Source of the DNA: a virus
Direction: 5' to 3' (one strand)
Virus record (IMG/VR): IMGVR_UViG_3300020445_000017
Span: 1-38,521 of that record
Length of the DNA: 38,521 nucleotides
The notes under the pieces are model-generated. The model had not been told where the DNA came from, searched no databases, and was given only the letters and a program-made list of their open reading frames with translations. The position numbers and the translations under genes were made by a program. This document shows, in pieces, positions 32,386 to 38,521 of this stretch; the first letter of the stretch is position 1; each line of letters begins with the position of its first letter.

Positions 32386-33425
32386 GATAATAATGTAATC
32401 GGTCCTACTGACGCGTTACCTCCTCCAAATTTTCTTATACCACCACTTTCAAAATATTTAAACCCCTTGCCTCCAGCTCCTTCAAATTGATCTAGATAAG
32501 AAGTTCTGTCATCAATTAACATTTTATTTGCTCCTCCATAAGAGCTTTTGTCATACTGAGGTGCATAATCTATATCGCCGGGAGTTGATCCCGATGCAGG
32601 TGCACGACCAGAACCAGATCCAGGTGTACCAAAATGAGTAGTAACCCAAGCAAGTTTTTGAGCATTACCTGAAACAGAACCTGTAGTTGTTGTTAACACG
32701 TTCCAAGTATTATTCTTTGACATAACTAAATCTATTAAGGCATTTGCTTCAGCTCTTTTATCTAGGTTTTGCCACCAACTAGATGGTGCTGTAGCTATTG
32801 CAGATAATTCATCTGCAGGTGTCATATTATACCAATCACCATCAAAAGGTCTTCCTGAGCTTACGTTTACCCATTCAGCTACTCTTTGGTAATATTCTGT
32901 AAGAACCCCATCCATGTCAACATAAACAGTTGTAGTTCCAGGATTACAATTTGCTTCTAACCACTCTTCTATAATATCGTTAGGTGTAAATGTAAAAGTA
33001 TCTGCATCTACTTTAGTAATGATGTGTCCAGCTGCAGCATTTATATCATGATCAACTATTCTAGAAACTTGTGGATAATCTGGCCACTTAGATGTTGATT
33101 CTCTAAATCTAACGCGGTCCCCGGTGCTATAACCGTGGCCCGGGTCTTTAACACTAACTGTTATAGAATCAATAGCGCCCGCACTCAGTGCATCTTGTCC
33201 TAACAAATGTGCTACTGGTGGTTCTGTTCTAGCAGGTCTTGCATGTTGTAATCCCTGTGCGTCGCCTCTAAATTTTCTTGGAACTAATTGGGGGTGTTTT
33301 GATTCAAACTCGCTTTTATGAACCCATGCTCCATTCCATTCTCTAACCATTTCTCTGTATGGGAACTGCATACCACTTCTATCCGAGATAGCTTTTGCAT
33401 ATTTACCTGTAGAAAAATTAGACAT
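32382..33425 (-). CDS. Head-tail protein fused to a HAD phosphatase-like domain
   Basis: This 347-residue protein has two unlike parts. Residues 1-75 (GKYAKAISDRSGMQFPYREM, then HPQLVPRKFRGDAQGLQ) are a block known from virion neck regions of marine phages, followed by a beta module with HGYSTGDRVRF (97-107). Residues 165-326 are a HAD hydrolase resembling 5'(3')-deoxyribonucleotidases. Motif I is DMDG with Asp170/Asp172, motif II TTT near 245, motif III Lys257 and motif IV IDDR with Asp305/Asp306, then GGKGFKYFE. A Gly/Ser-rich loop (266-298) interrupts it. All catalytic residues are present, so phosphatase activity on nucleotides is plausible. It overlaps its neighbours by 8 and 4 bases within the connector cluster. 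Confidence 0.75.
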   Translation of the reverse strand: MSNFSTGKYAKAISDRSGMQFPYREMVREWNGAWVHKSEFESKHPQLVPRKFRGDAQGLQHARPARTEPPVAHLLGQDALSAGAIDSITVSVKDPGHGYSTGDRVRFRESTSKWPDYPQVSRIVDHDINAAAGHIITKVDADTFTFTPNDIIEEWLEANCNPGTTTVYVDMDGVLTEYYQRVAEWVNVSSGRPFDGDWYNMTPADELSAIATAPSSWWQNLDKRAEANALIDLVMSKNNTWNVLTTTTGSVSGNAQKLAWVTTHFGTPGSGSGRAPASGSTPGDIDYAPQYDKSSYGGANKMLIDDRTSYLDQFEGAGGKGFKYFESGGIRKFGGGNASVGPITLLS

Positions 33426-34164
33426 TTGGGTAATAAGCCTGTGGAGTTATATAAGTACTGGTAGATGAACCATCTTCAACAAGAGCTCTATTTAATTCAT
33501 CTTCATACAATAATTTCATTTGCTGAACTAACTCAGGCTTTTCTTTTTGAGAAAGATAAAAAGCTAATCCTGAAACCATACAAGGTATAAATCTATAAGG
33601 GGCGTCTGAAGTATTAGTATATCCACCTACATCTTGAATTCTTTTTACATAGTAAGCACCCACATAATTACCAGCCGCTGTAGCATCTGGAGTTGGGTAA
33701 AGAGTCATTACAGTTCTGTCTATAAATCTTTGTACGTAATATTGTGTTGGTGTAGATTTAGTTAATTTATTAGAGAGTCCAGAATAAGTTGATCTATTTA
33801 TCTTAGTAAGAGCAGAATCGTTTTGAGAAGTAGTATTATAACCTGTTCTATAAACAGCTTCTAAAATATCGTCAACGCCATAAATACCATTAGTTGGTAC
33901 AGTGGTTACACTAGTGCCATCTCCTACTGCTCTATAAAAAATATATTCTGCTTGACCTTCAACAAGATCAATACTGGTGTTACCCATTTCCCAATAATGT
34001 AAACCACGATTAGCCCATTCTTGGAACATTATGTTTAATGAACGTCTTGCTGTCTTTAATTGATAACCACCTACAGCATGAATACCTATACGATCATAGG
34101 CTTCCTGTATAATGTCATCAATTGCAAAACCACTTTCGAATGTAGTTGTTCCGGACGTTGCCAT
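33418..34164 (-). CDS. P22 gp4-like head-tail adaptor (DNA stabilisation) protein
   Basis: This 248-residue protein opens with IDDIIQEAYDRIGIHAVGG and KTARRSLNIMFQEWANRG, the helical start of gp4-type tail accessory proteins. The beta-rich WEMGNTSIDLVEGQAEYIF and TVMTLYPTPDAT follow, with a helical end (VQQMKLLYEDELNRAL). In P22, gp4 forms the first ring under the portal and closes the head after packaging. AGGAGG lies before the ATG at 34164. It precedes the HAD-fused gene, the SU10-type adaptor and the gp10-like gene, a consistent short-tail module. Confidence 0.8.
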   Translation of the reverse strand: MATSGTTTFESGFAIDDIIQEAYDRIGIHAVGGYQLKTARRSLNIMFQEWANRGLHYWEMGNTSIDLVEGQAEYIFYRAVGDGTSVTTVPTNGIYGVDDILEAVYRTGYNTTSQNDSALTKINRSTYSGLSNKLTKSTPTQYYVQRFIDRTVMTLYPTPDATAAGNYVGAYYVKRIQDVGGYTNTSDAPYRFIPCMVSGLAFYLSQKEKPELVQQMKLLYEDELNRALVEDGSSTSTYITPQAYYPNV

Positions 34165-34174
34165 AAACTACCTC

Positions 34175-34456
34175 CTAATTGTACGTAATAGTTACGCCTA
34201 CTGTTCCAGAAAGCACTGCATGACAACCTGTTTTAAATCTAATACCACTACCTGGAACGTAAACTGAAAGTCCTTCTGTTCCAAATAAGAAAGTATGTGA
34301 AGTACCGGTTGCCGAAGTTGCATCATACAAAATAAGTGATCCACTAGCGTGTCCTTTTGCCTGTATAGAAGTTACTCTGCAAGATCCTGTGTATAAAGTC
34401 GCCGTAGATGCGGTATGCGCTGTCTTTTGATCTGATGTAAAAGAACTACCACCCAT
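34175..34456 (-). CDS. Small beta-rich virion protein
   Basis: This 93-residue protein is rich in Ser, Thr and Gly, with alternating strands (SCRVTSIQAKG, GSLILYDATS, HAVLSGTVGVTITYN). It has the look of a compact beta-barrel decoration or connector protein. It lies between a second small beta-rich protein and the gp4-like adaptor, under a perfect AGGAGG site, and is separated from its upstream neighbour by a stable hairpin. No family name can be given with confidence. Confidence 0.6.
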   Translation of the reverse strand: MGGSSFTSDQKTAHTASTATLYTGSCRVTSIQAKGHASGSLILYDATSATGTSHTFLFGTEGLSVYVPGSGIRFKTGCHAVLSGTVGVTITYN

Positions 34457-34475
34457 AATATTTTCCTCCTAAATT

Positions 34476-34495
34476 AGTGGGGCCGAAGCCCCACT
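34476..34495 (-). promoter_or_regulatory. Intercistronic hairpin with UUCG loop
   Basis: In minus-strand RNA, AGUGGGGC and GCCCCACU form a perfect 8-bp stem around UUCG closed by C-G, an especially stable tetraloop. It lies between two virion genes, followed by AATTTAGGAGG rather than a T-run. It is therefore more likely an mRNA stability or attenuation element than a terminator. Confidence 0.65.
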
Positions 34496-34505
34496 GTTAA
34501 TTATC

Positions 34506-34916
34506 TTACGATTCTTTAGCCCAAACACCTTGAGCTTCAACTACTGTCCAATGGGCAGTAGAATTTAAAGCTGCTATTTTCACATAGTCCCCAACTTTTG
34601 ATGTTGCTTTTGTATTAATAAGGTCTTTGTCATCTGTTAAACCTCCTACATACAAAATACCATCACTAGCATTAGGACTAATAGTAAAGGTGTTATGTCC
34701 GTCTTCACCAGTATTTACAAATGTAAATACGTTTCCTACAGCAATAGCTGGTAGAGTGAAAACTACACCATCAGTCTTAGATGTGAGTGTTTTTCCTGAG
34801 TCAGTAGTTGCTACGACAGTGTAATTAGATTCTTTTGCTTCGATATTGTATCCAGTTACACCAGCTTCGTTTTTCTTACCAACTAAAACAGGTCCTCTAA
34901 ATGTTGTTGTTGCCAT
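34506..34916 (-). CDS. Beta-rich virion (capsid decoration-like) protein
   Basis: This 136-residue protein has TVVATTDSGKTLTSKTDGVV, FTLPAIAVGNVFTFVNTG and a strand-rich end with HWTVVEAQGVWAKES. The FTLP-A-x-VG-x-x-FTFVN block is a beta fold met in phage surface and fibre proteins. It has its own promoter and structured leader directly after the capsid terminator, and an AGGAGG site, which suggests a need for copy numbers set apart from the capsid protein. Decoration of the capsid is the likeliest role; this is inferred from position and composition. Confidence 0.6.
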   Translation of the reverse strand: MATTTFRGPVLVGKKNEAGVTGYNIEAKESNYTVVATTDSGKTLTSKTDGVVFTLPAIAVGNVFTFVNTGEDGHNTFTISPNASDGILYVGGLTDDKDLINTKATSKVGDYVKIAALNSTAHWTVVEAQGVWAKES

Positions 34917-34939
34917 GATTTAATCCTCCTAGTTATGTT

Positions 34940-34980
34940 TAATGTAGTCTCTAGGCCGTCGCCTGCGCGCGTCTACATTA
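34940..34980 (-). promoter_or_regulatory. GC-rich structured 5' leader
   Basis: TAATGTAG (34940-34947) pairs with CTACATTA (34973-34980) as a perfect 8-bp outer stem. The enclosed 25 bases are unusually GC-rich (CCGTCGCCTGCGCGCGTC on the plus strand) and hold an inner AGGC/GCCT stem at 34953-34964. It lies within the leader made by the promoter at 35030-35002, just before the ribosome site of the 34506-34916 gene. A cis-acting RNA or protein-binding element is possible. Confidence 0.5.
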
Positions 34981-35001
34981 GGTTTTTATCGCAGATAAAC
35001 G

Positions 35002-35030
35002 AGTATATGCTTTTTAACTATATTATGCAA
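35002..35030 (-). promoter_or_regulatory. Leftward promoter after the capsid gene
   Basis: TTGCAT (35030-35025) and TATACT (35007-35002) are 17 bases apart on the minus strand; five of six -10 bases match consensus. It lies directly downstream of the capsid terminator, with a predicted start near 34995. It would restart transcription into the decoration, adaptor and tail genes. Confidence 0.55.
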
Positions 35031-35032
35031 AT

Positions 35033-35058
35033 AAAAAGGGGCGCCGAAGCGCCCCTTT
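35033..35058 (-). terminator. Rho-independent terminator after major capsid gene
   Basis: In minus-strand RNA, AAAGGGGCGC and GCGCCCCUUU pair around UUCG, followed by UUUUUAUUU. Seven of the pairs are G-C, giving a strong intrinsic terminator about 30 bases after the capsid stop. It should cap the scaffold-capsid transcript and help the capsid message accumulate. Confidence 0.9.
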
Positions 35059-35087
35059 AATTAGGTTAGACCTAACAGTTCTACTTA

Positions 35088-35996
35088 TTAAGCAGTACCG
35101 TCAGAACCGTAGATACCTCTCCAGTCAGACCAGCCGAAACTGTATCTTTCTCTAGCTTTGTATCTCATGTTACCTGTTTCGAAGTCACCTTCCATAGCCG
35201 TTTTAACCGGCGTACGTACCATGTGCTTCAATCCGTTAGGAACATCGGTTTTAATGAACCATTGCTCGCCATCGTTGATGTAGTTATTAACTACATAACC
35301 TTGAGGAATCATCCCCATAGATTTAAGAGCGTTGATGTCATTATCAGCTGTTCCAACACGTTGAGCAGACTTCATAAGTCTCTCAGCAGTAAATTGACCG
35401 TCAGCAGGTATAATTAGTTTCATACCTCTAGCAGCAATTTTAAGACCTCTTTCGTCTTTGAAATTGCCAATGTCGATCATAGCTTGCTCAAGAGAAGTCT
35501 CAGACAAGTCAGACAAAGTAGTAGGTCTGTTGCTAAGGTTCCCTGCAATCGTAGGGTGAGCGTTTCCGATTAAAGACTCGTTGTCGCCACCAGTCGATGC
35601 AGCAGCGAAAGCATTGTTTAGAATGTTTGCTGCTTTAGTTTGCTTCGTTTGAGCCATAGAACGTGCTAGTGCTTTTGTATAACGAGTAGAAATCTTATCA
35701 TACAAGTTATCTTCAACATTTTCCTCAGTTAGTGAGAAAGCGAGAGCAATTGTCTCATGTTGATATCTTGCAGTGTAAGTTTCCTGTGCGTTATCATAAG
35801 TCACAGCAGAACCTTCTGACTTAACGGCTGCTTTGTCAAAACCAGATAACATTACTTCTTCTTCAAAAGCTCTGTCACTGTTTTCTGTGTCGAAAATCTC
35901 TTTATGCTGATTTTCGTAGTTTTTGTACTCTAGTCCAAATAATGCATTCAGACCAGGCTCTAGCTCTTTTGCGAGCTGTTGTCTTGATATAGCCAT
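35088..35996 (-). CDS. Major capsid protein (HK97-fold, Mu gpT-like type)
   Basis: This 302-residue protein has the position, size and pattern of an HK97-type capsid protein. A helical N-arm (RQQLAKELEPGLNALFGLEY) is followed by the spine and P-domain (AFSLTEENVEDNLYDKISTR) and the strand-turn LIIPADGQFTAERLMKSAQR. The A-domain end WFIKTDVPNGLKHMVRTPV and RYSFGWSDWRGIYGSDG closes it. It follows the scaffold and a capsid-associated gene and is followed by the strongest terminator of the window. AGGAGG precedes the ATG at 35996. There is no obvious protease site at the N-terminus, consistent with use of a separate scaffold. Confidence 0.85.
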   Translation of the reverse strand: MAISRQQLAKELEPGLNALFGLEYKNYENQHKEIFDTENSDRAFEEEVMLSGFDKAAVKSEGSAVTYDNAQETYTARYQHETIALAFSLTEENVEDNLYDKISTRYTKALARSMAQTKQTKAANILNNAFAAASTGGDNESLIGNAHPTIAGNLSNRPTTLSDLSETSLEQAMIDIGNFKDERGLKIAARGMKLIIPADGQFTAERLMKSAQRVGTADNDINALKSMGMIPQGYVVNNYINDGEQWFIKTDVPNGLKHMVRTPVKTAMEGDFETGNMRYKARERYSFGWSDWRGIYGSDGTA

Positions 35997-36014
35997 ATTA
36001 TAATCCTCCTGCTA

Positions 36015-36581
36015 TTATGCGCTGACTGGTTTGTACTTGTGTTCAGTAATCAAAACGTTGTAAACGATATTGTCTGAACCAACTTCATTACGTCCTTCTT
36101 TTTTAGAGAAGCCTACGATTCTTAAGTTGTTCCCAGTTCCAATATCACTTGAATCTAGTTCTGAGTTACTTACACCAGTTGTTGTTGAACCTGCAACTAC
36201 AGCTACGTCAGCGTGCTTTGATATGTCAGTTTGGGCTGAAGCGCCGTCACCTTGTACTTCGAACATTTGATATGGATCGTCGTACACAAAGACATCTGCT
36301 AGTTGAGAAGCGGGTCTTGTATTTTTAAAAGTTGGTTTACCATTTGAATCATCGTAAGAAGATCCCCAAAAAACACCTATAGCGTTAGTAGCGTCTGTAC
36401 CGCCACCATTCGCTGCAAAAAGCTGTACATCACCTTCAGCTTCGTCGATTTTTACGACATCGCCTTGTGAGATGATACTAGCGTAGTTTGCAAACGCTGT
36501 ATAAGAGTTCATTGCCGGATCAGTTCCGCCGCCGATTTTTCCAATTGGAGATAAACCAAAAGGGGCATCTAAATTTGCCAT
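36015..36581 (-). CDS. Capsid-associated (cement/decoration-like) protein
   Basis: This 188-residue protein starts MANLDAPFGLSPIGKIGGG, a start met in phage structural cement proteins encoded before or after the capsid gene. The body is beta-rich and acidic (SQGDVVKIDEAEGDVQLF, ADVFVYDDPYQMFEV), ending NVLITEHKYKP. It probably binds the outer capsid surface or helps stabilise it. It lies 18 bases before the capsid gene under an AAGGAGG site, so both are made in large amounts from the same transcript. Confidence 0.75.
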   Translation of the reverse strand: MANLDAPFGLSPIGKIGGGTDPAMNSYTAFANYASIISQGDVVKIDEAEGDVQLFAANGGGTDATNAIGVFWGSSYDDSNGKPTFKNTRPASQLADVFVYDDPYQMFEVQGDGASAQTDISKHADVAVVAGSTTTGVSNSELDSSDIGTGNNLRIVGFSKKEGRNEVGSDNIVYNVLITEHKYKPVSA

Positions 36582-36632
36582 ATTGTTATCCTCCTTAAAG
36601 GGTTAAAGTTAAATCGATGGATGAACAAAAGA

Positions 36633-37109
36633 TTAGCTTTTATTCGAGCCACCAAAAGTTACACGAGTCTGCCTCTCTTGATTGATCGGCATACTTGGGT
36701 GCTGTTCCTTTAAGACATCGTTTTCTAAGGCTTCATTGCGATCTAGAGTTTTCTGTCTGAAATACTCTTCACGCGACCTTGCGAGCTCTTCGGTTATCCT
36801 TGCCAGCACAAGGCCACCAACCCCGATCACTCCTGCGTATTTACCGTCTGTAACGACTGGATAGTCTTCATCAGGATATTCGTCAGCTCTCACTAACTCC
36901 CATCCAGATCTTATTTTACCTGTTATGTTCTTTGTATCATCAAAGCCCATACTTTCGGCACGTAACCATCTATGTCTATACCCGTCTGGCGCAGGTGGTG
37001 CATCTAGTGATGATGGAGGAGTCCATACTTTAGGCTTTTCTTGTTTAGCCCTAGTTTGACTCACGCGGGAAGTTTTAACAGTTTTCTTTGCTGTATCTTT
37101 TTTATTCAT
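36633..37109 (-). CDS. Conserved head-operon protein
   Basis: This 158-residue protein has a basic, disordered start (KKDTAKKTVKTSRVSQTRAK). A conserved block follows: PPAPDGYRHRWLRAESMGFD, GKIRSGWELVRADEYPDEDY and YAGVIGVGGLVLARI. It ends in a charged helix. I recognise the block as a family that sits between scaffold and capsid genes in marine podoviruses and related phages, but its function is not known to me. A minor head or assembly protein is the natural guess. AGGAGG precedes its ATG at 37109. Confidence 0.65.
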   Translation of the reverse strand: MNKKDTAKKTVKTSRVSQTRAKQEKPKVWTPPSSLDAPPAPDGYRHRWLRAESMGFDDTKNITGKIRSGWELVRADEYPDEDYPVVTDGKYAGVIGVGGLVLARITEELARSREEYFRQKTLDRNEALENDVLKEQHPSMPINQERQTRVTFGGSNKS

Positions 37110-37113
37110 ATGC

Positions 37114-38109
37114 TTATACCTCCTTCGCGGCTAATTGTTTCGCATACTCTTCGAGTGGCACACCTAATCTTTTAGAAATTGCTACCTGTGAGGGTGTGAG
37201 CTTCACGGTTTTTCTGCGTCCTTTTCCTGCCGGACGTTTGGCACTAGCAACAGTCTGAGTTGGAACTTGTCCACCCTCAGCTGCAGTATCCCTATTTGTA
37301 TCAAATTTGTGTGGGAATTCAAGTCTTATTCTCTTATCTACTTCAGAATAATAATCATCACTAGATGGATCAAATCCTTCTTCCTCTACAAGTCTTCTAT
37401 GTATGTCAAATGCAGTGTAAGTCATTGCATTATCAGTACCAAACCAGGTATTTTTAGCTGACCAAGATTCTGCTTTAGGGTCAATTTGCTGCGCAGCATT
37501 ATAAATTTCATTCTGCGTAGGCATCTCTTGAGCCATTTGAGCATAATTTTGAGGTGGTGGAGGTGCTGCTCTTCTAGCTTCGTTTCTAGTTTTCACACTT
37601 GCTAGTCTTTGCTCTTCCATAGCTATTTTTGCAATAGCTTCTTGAGCTTTAACTTGCTTATCAACATCTCCAGCTTCAGTTGCTTCTTTTAAAGCTGCTC
37701 TAGCTGCTATTTTACCTGTTTCAATTTTATCAGCTAACTCTTTAGCGTAGTCTCCTTCTAAGTTAGTGTATTGACCTCTAACTTTAGCTGCTTGTTGCTG
37801 TATAGATTGTGCATACTGAATAGCTTCTTCTTTTTGCCTTTCAGCTTCTCGCATTTTGCGAGTAAGTTTAGCTATTCTTTTTTGAACGCCTTCTGAGTAC
37901 TCATCAAGTTCTGCTTTTTGTTCGCCTTCTTGAACAGCAGGCTGCTCAGCAGGTTCCTCAGTTGTGTCTTCGGACTTAGTATCGTCTTCTGTAGTTTGTT
38001 CAACATGTACTTCCTCCTCTAAAGATTGTTCCGGTGCAGGTTCTGCATCTAAATCAATCTCCGTTTCTATTTCGTCGGCTTCACCGACATCGATCTTGTC
38101 ATCGAGCAT
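37114..38109 (-). CDS. Capsid scaffolding protein
   Basis: This 331-residue protein has a strongly acidic N-terminal third (residues 1-75, mostly Glu/Asp/Thr) and a long coiled-coil region at about 75-180 (KRIAKLTRKMREAERQKEEA and onward). A Pro/Gln-rich linker follows, and a basic C-terminus (KRPAGKGRRKTVKLTPSQVA) ends in a helix-turn-helix-like LGVPLEEYAKQL. This is the classic make-up of phage scaffolds, whose basic end binds the capsid protein and guides shell closure. It is the first full gene of the head operon in the window, with AGGAGG before ATG 38109. Confidence 0.85.
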   Translation of the reverse strand: MLDDKIDVGEADEIETEIDLDAEPAPEQSLEEEVHVEQTTEDDTKSEDTTEEPAEQPAVQEGEQKAELDEYSEGVQKRIAKLTRKMREAERQKEEAIQYAQSIQQQAAKVRGQYTNLEGDYAKELADKIETGKIAARAALKEATEAGDVDKQVKAQEAIAKIAMEEQRLASVKTRNEARRAAPPPPQNYAQMAQEMPTQNEIYNAAQQIDPKAESWSAKNTWFGTDNAMTYTAFDIHRRLVEEEGFDPSSDDYYSEVDKRIRLEFPHKFDTNRDTAAEGGQVPTQTVASAKRPAGKGRRKTVKLTPSQVAISKRLGVPLEEYAKQLAAKEV

Positions 38110-38128
38110 AGTTATAATCCTCCTATGA

Positions 38129-38521
38129 TTACATTGCGTGAATCAAATCTTTAGGATCTTCTATCGTACCTAAGATTTCATCATCGTTTAACATTCTTAT
38201 CTCGCCACCTTCAATCTCCATTCGCGATCCTGCATACCTTGCAAAGATCACCCAATCTTTTTCCTTGCACCACGGACCGGTTGTATACTTTTCTTTATCT
38301 TCATAGCATAGTGGTCCCATCTTCAAGACATATCCAACTTGGACCGCGGCTCGTGCTCTGTCTAAAGTTTCTTGTGCAATAATAATTCCGCCTTGAGTTT
38401 CTTCTTTAACTCTAAAAGGCATGACTAAAATTCTCCAACCTGTTGGGTTGGGTAATTTATCTAAATTTGTTTTTTCTGGGGCTTCTGTTGCTGCTTGTTC
38501 TTCAGCTTTATATTTATCTTC
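38129..38521 (-). CDS. GroES-like co-chaperonin, cut by right edge
   Basis: The frame runs off the right edge. An internal ATG at 38422 is not the start, because the first core strand reads PNPTGWRILVMPFRV across it. The mobile loop EETQGGIIIAQETLD carries the hydrophobic triplet III that in GroES docks into GroEL. The remaining beta-barrel is visible as VGYVLKMGP, DWVIFARYAG, SRMEIEGGEIRML and DDEILGTIED. A charged Glu/Ala/Lys extension precedes the domain, so it is longer than host GroES. By analogy with T4 gp31, it may redirect host GroEL towards capsid-protein folding. Its place directly upstream of the scaffold supports that. Confidence 0.85.
   Translation of the reverse strand, partial: EDKYKAEEQAATEAPEKTNLDKLPNPTGWRILVMPFRVKEETQGGIIIAQETLDRARAAVQVGYVLKMGPLCYEDKEKYTTGPWCKEKDWVIFARYAGSRMEIEGGEIRMLNDDEILGTIEDPKDLIHAM

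Noticed and set aside
38129-38422. Complete 97-residue GroES-like gene starting at ATG 38422
   Set aside because: The frame stays open to the window edge, and the first GroES strand (LPNPTGWRILV) lies upstream of that ATG, so it is an internal methionine of a gene cut by the edge.
1-38521. tRNA genes, CRISPR arrays, insertion sequences, integrase or attachment site
   Set aside because: None seen by eye on either strand: no cloverleaf with a TTCRA arm, no regularly spaced direct repeats, no transposase or integrase motif. Very short or degenerate examples could be missed.

Overview
This window is most of the genome of an uncultured, AT-rich, short-tailed (podovirus-like) marine phage. The gene set and protein style (family A polymerase, stand-alone archaeo-eukaryotic-type primase, SNF2-like helicase, P22-like tail connectors, S74 tail fibres, 2OG oxygenase, GGRIG-type ejection proteins) resemble phages of SAR11/Pelagibacter and other marine Alphaproteobacteria. 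The host assignment is inference; no host gene, tRNA, rRNA, integrase, terminase, portal or RNA polymerase gene is visible. Both window edges cut a gene. The terminase and portal probably lie beyond the right edge, just upstream of the GroES-like gene.

All genes except one lie on the minus strand, so the transcription order is right to left. 38521-34175, head: GroES-like co-chaperonin (cut by the edge), scaffold, a conserved head gene, a capsid-associated protein, major capsid protein, then a terminator, a new promoter with a folded GC-rich leader, and small beta-rich virion proteins. 34164-31687, connectors: gp4-like adaptor, a head-tail protein carrying a complete HAD phosphatase-like domain, and an SU10-type adaptor. 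31673-22530, tail: five tail-fibre genes (two with S74 chaperone ends, one with a collagen-like shaft, one with exact 22- and 11-residue repeats), a further Ser/Thr/Asn/Gly-rich tail protein, a P22 gp10-like nozzle protein and several tiny coupled ORFs. 22530-11651, ejection: a zinc-ribbon protein, an HlyC/RTX-type lysine acyltransferase-like gene, and four large Gly/Ala-rich internal virion proteins. 11651-10952, lysis: a small membrane protein and an M15 peptidase endolysin.

The single plus-strand gene (9510-10955) is a SNF2-like helicase. It is driven from a dyad in which two near-consensus promoters face each other and overlap, so only one can be occupied at a time. Leftward from that dyad lies the replication block 9435-1521: two conserved phage proteins, SSB-like protein, zinc-finger protein, primase, HTH protein, a 26-residue membrane micro-ORF, UvrD-like helicase, DUF3310, DNA polymerase A with Leu at the Phe762 position, a zinc ribbon and a PD-(D/E)XK nuclease-like protein. 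A second divergent promoter near 1420 drives small accessory genes leftward (RHH, DnaJ-type zinc protein, 2OG-Fe oxygenase, small membrane proteins). Rightward it appears to drive a roughly 50-nt plus-strand RNA ending in a textbook terminator.

Translation looks tightly coupled, with many TAATG, ATGA and GTGA overlaps and full AGGAGG Shine-Dalgarno sites before most virion genes. The points most worth following are the acyltransferase placed directly upstream of the ejection proteins, the HAD domain inside a connector protein, the two promoter switches, the candidate sRNA, and a dispersed GC-rich octamer (CGCGRTCC) that is clearly over-represented for so AT-rich a genome.
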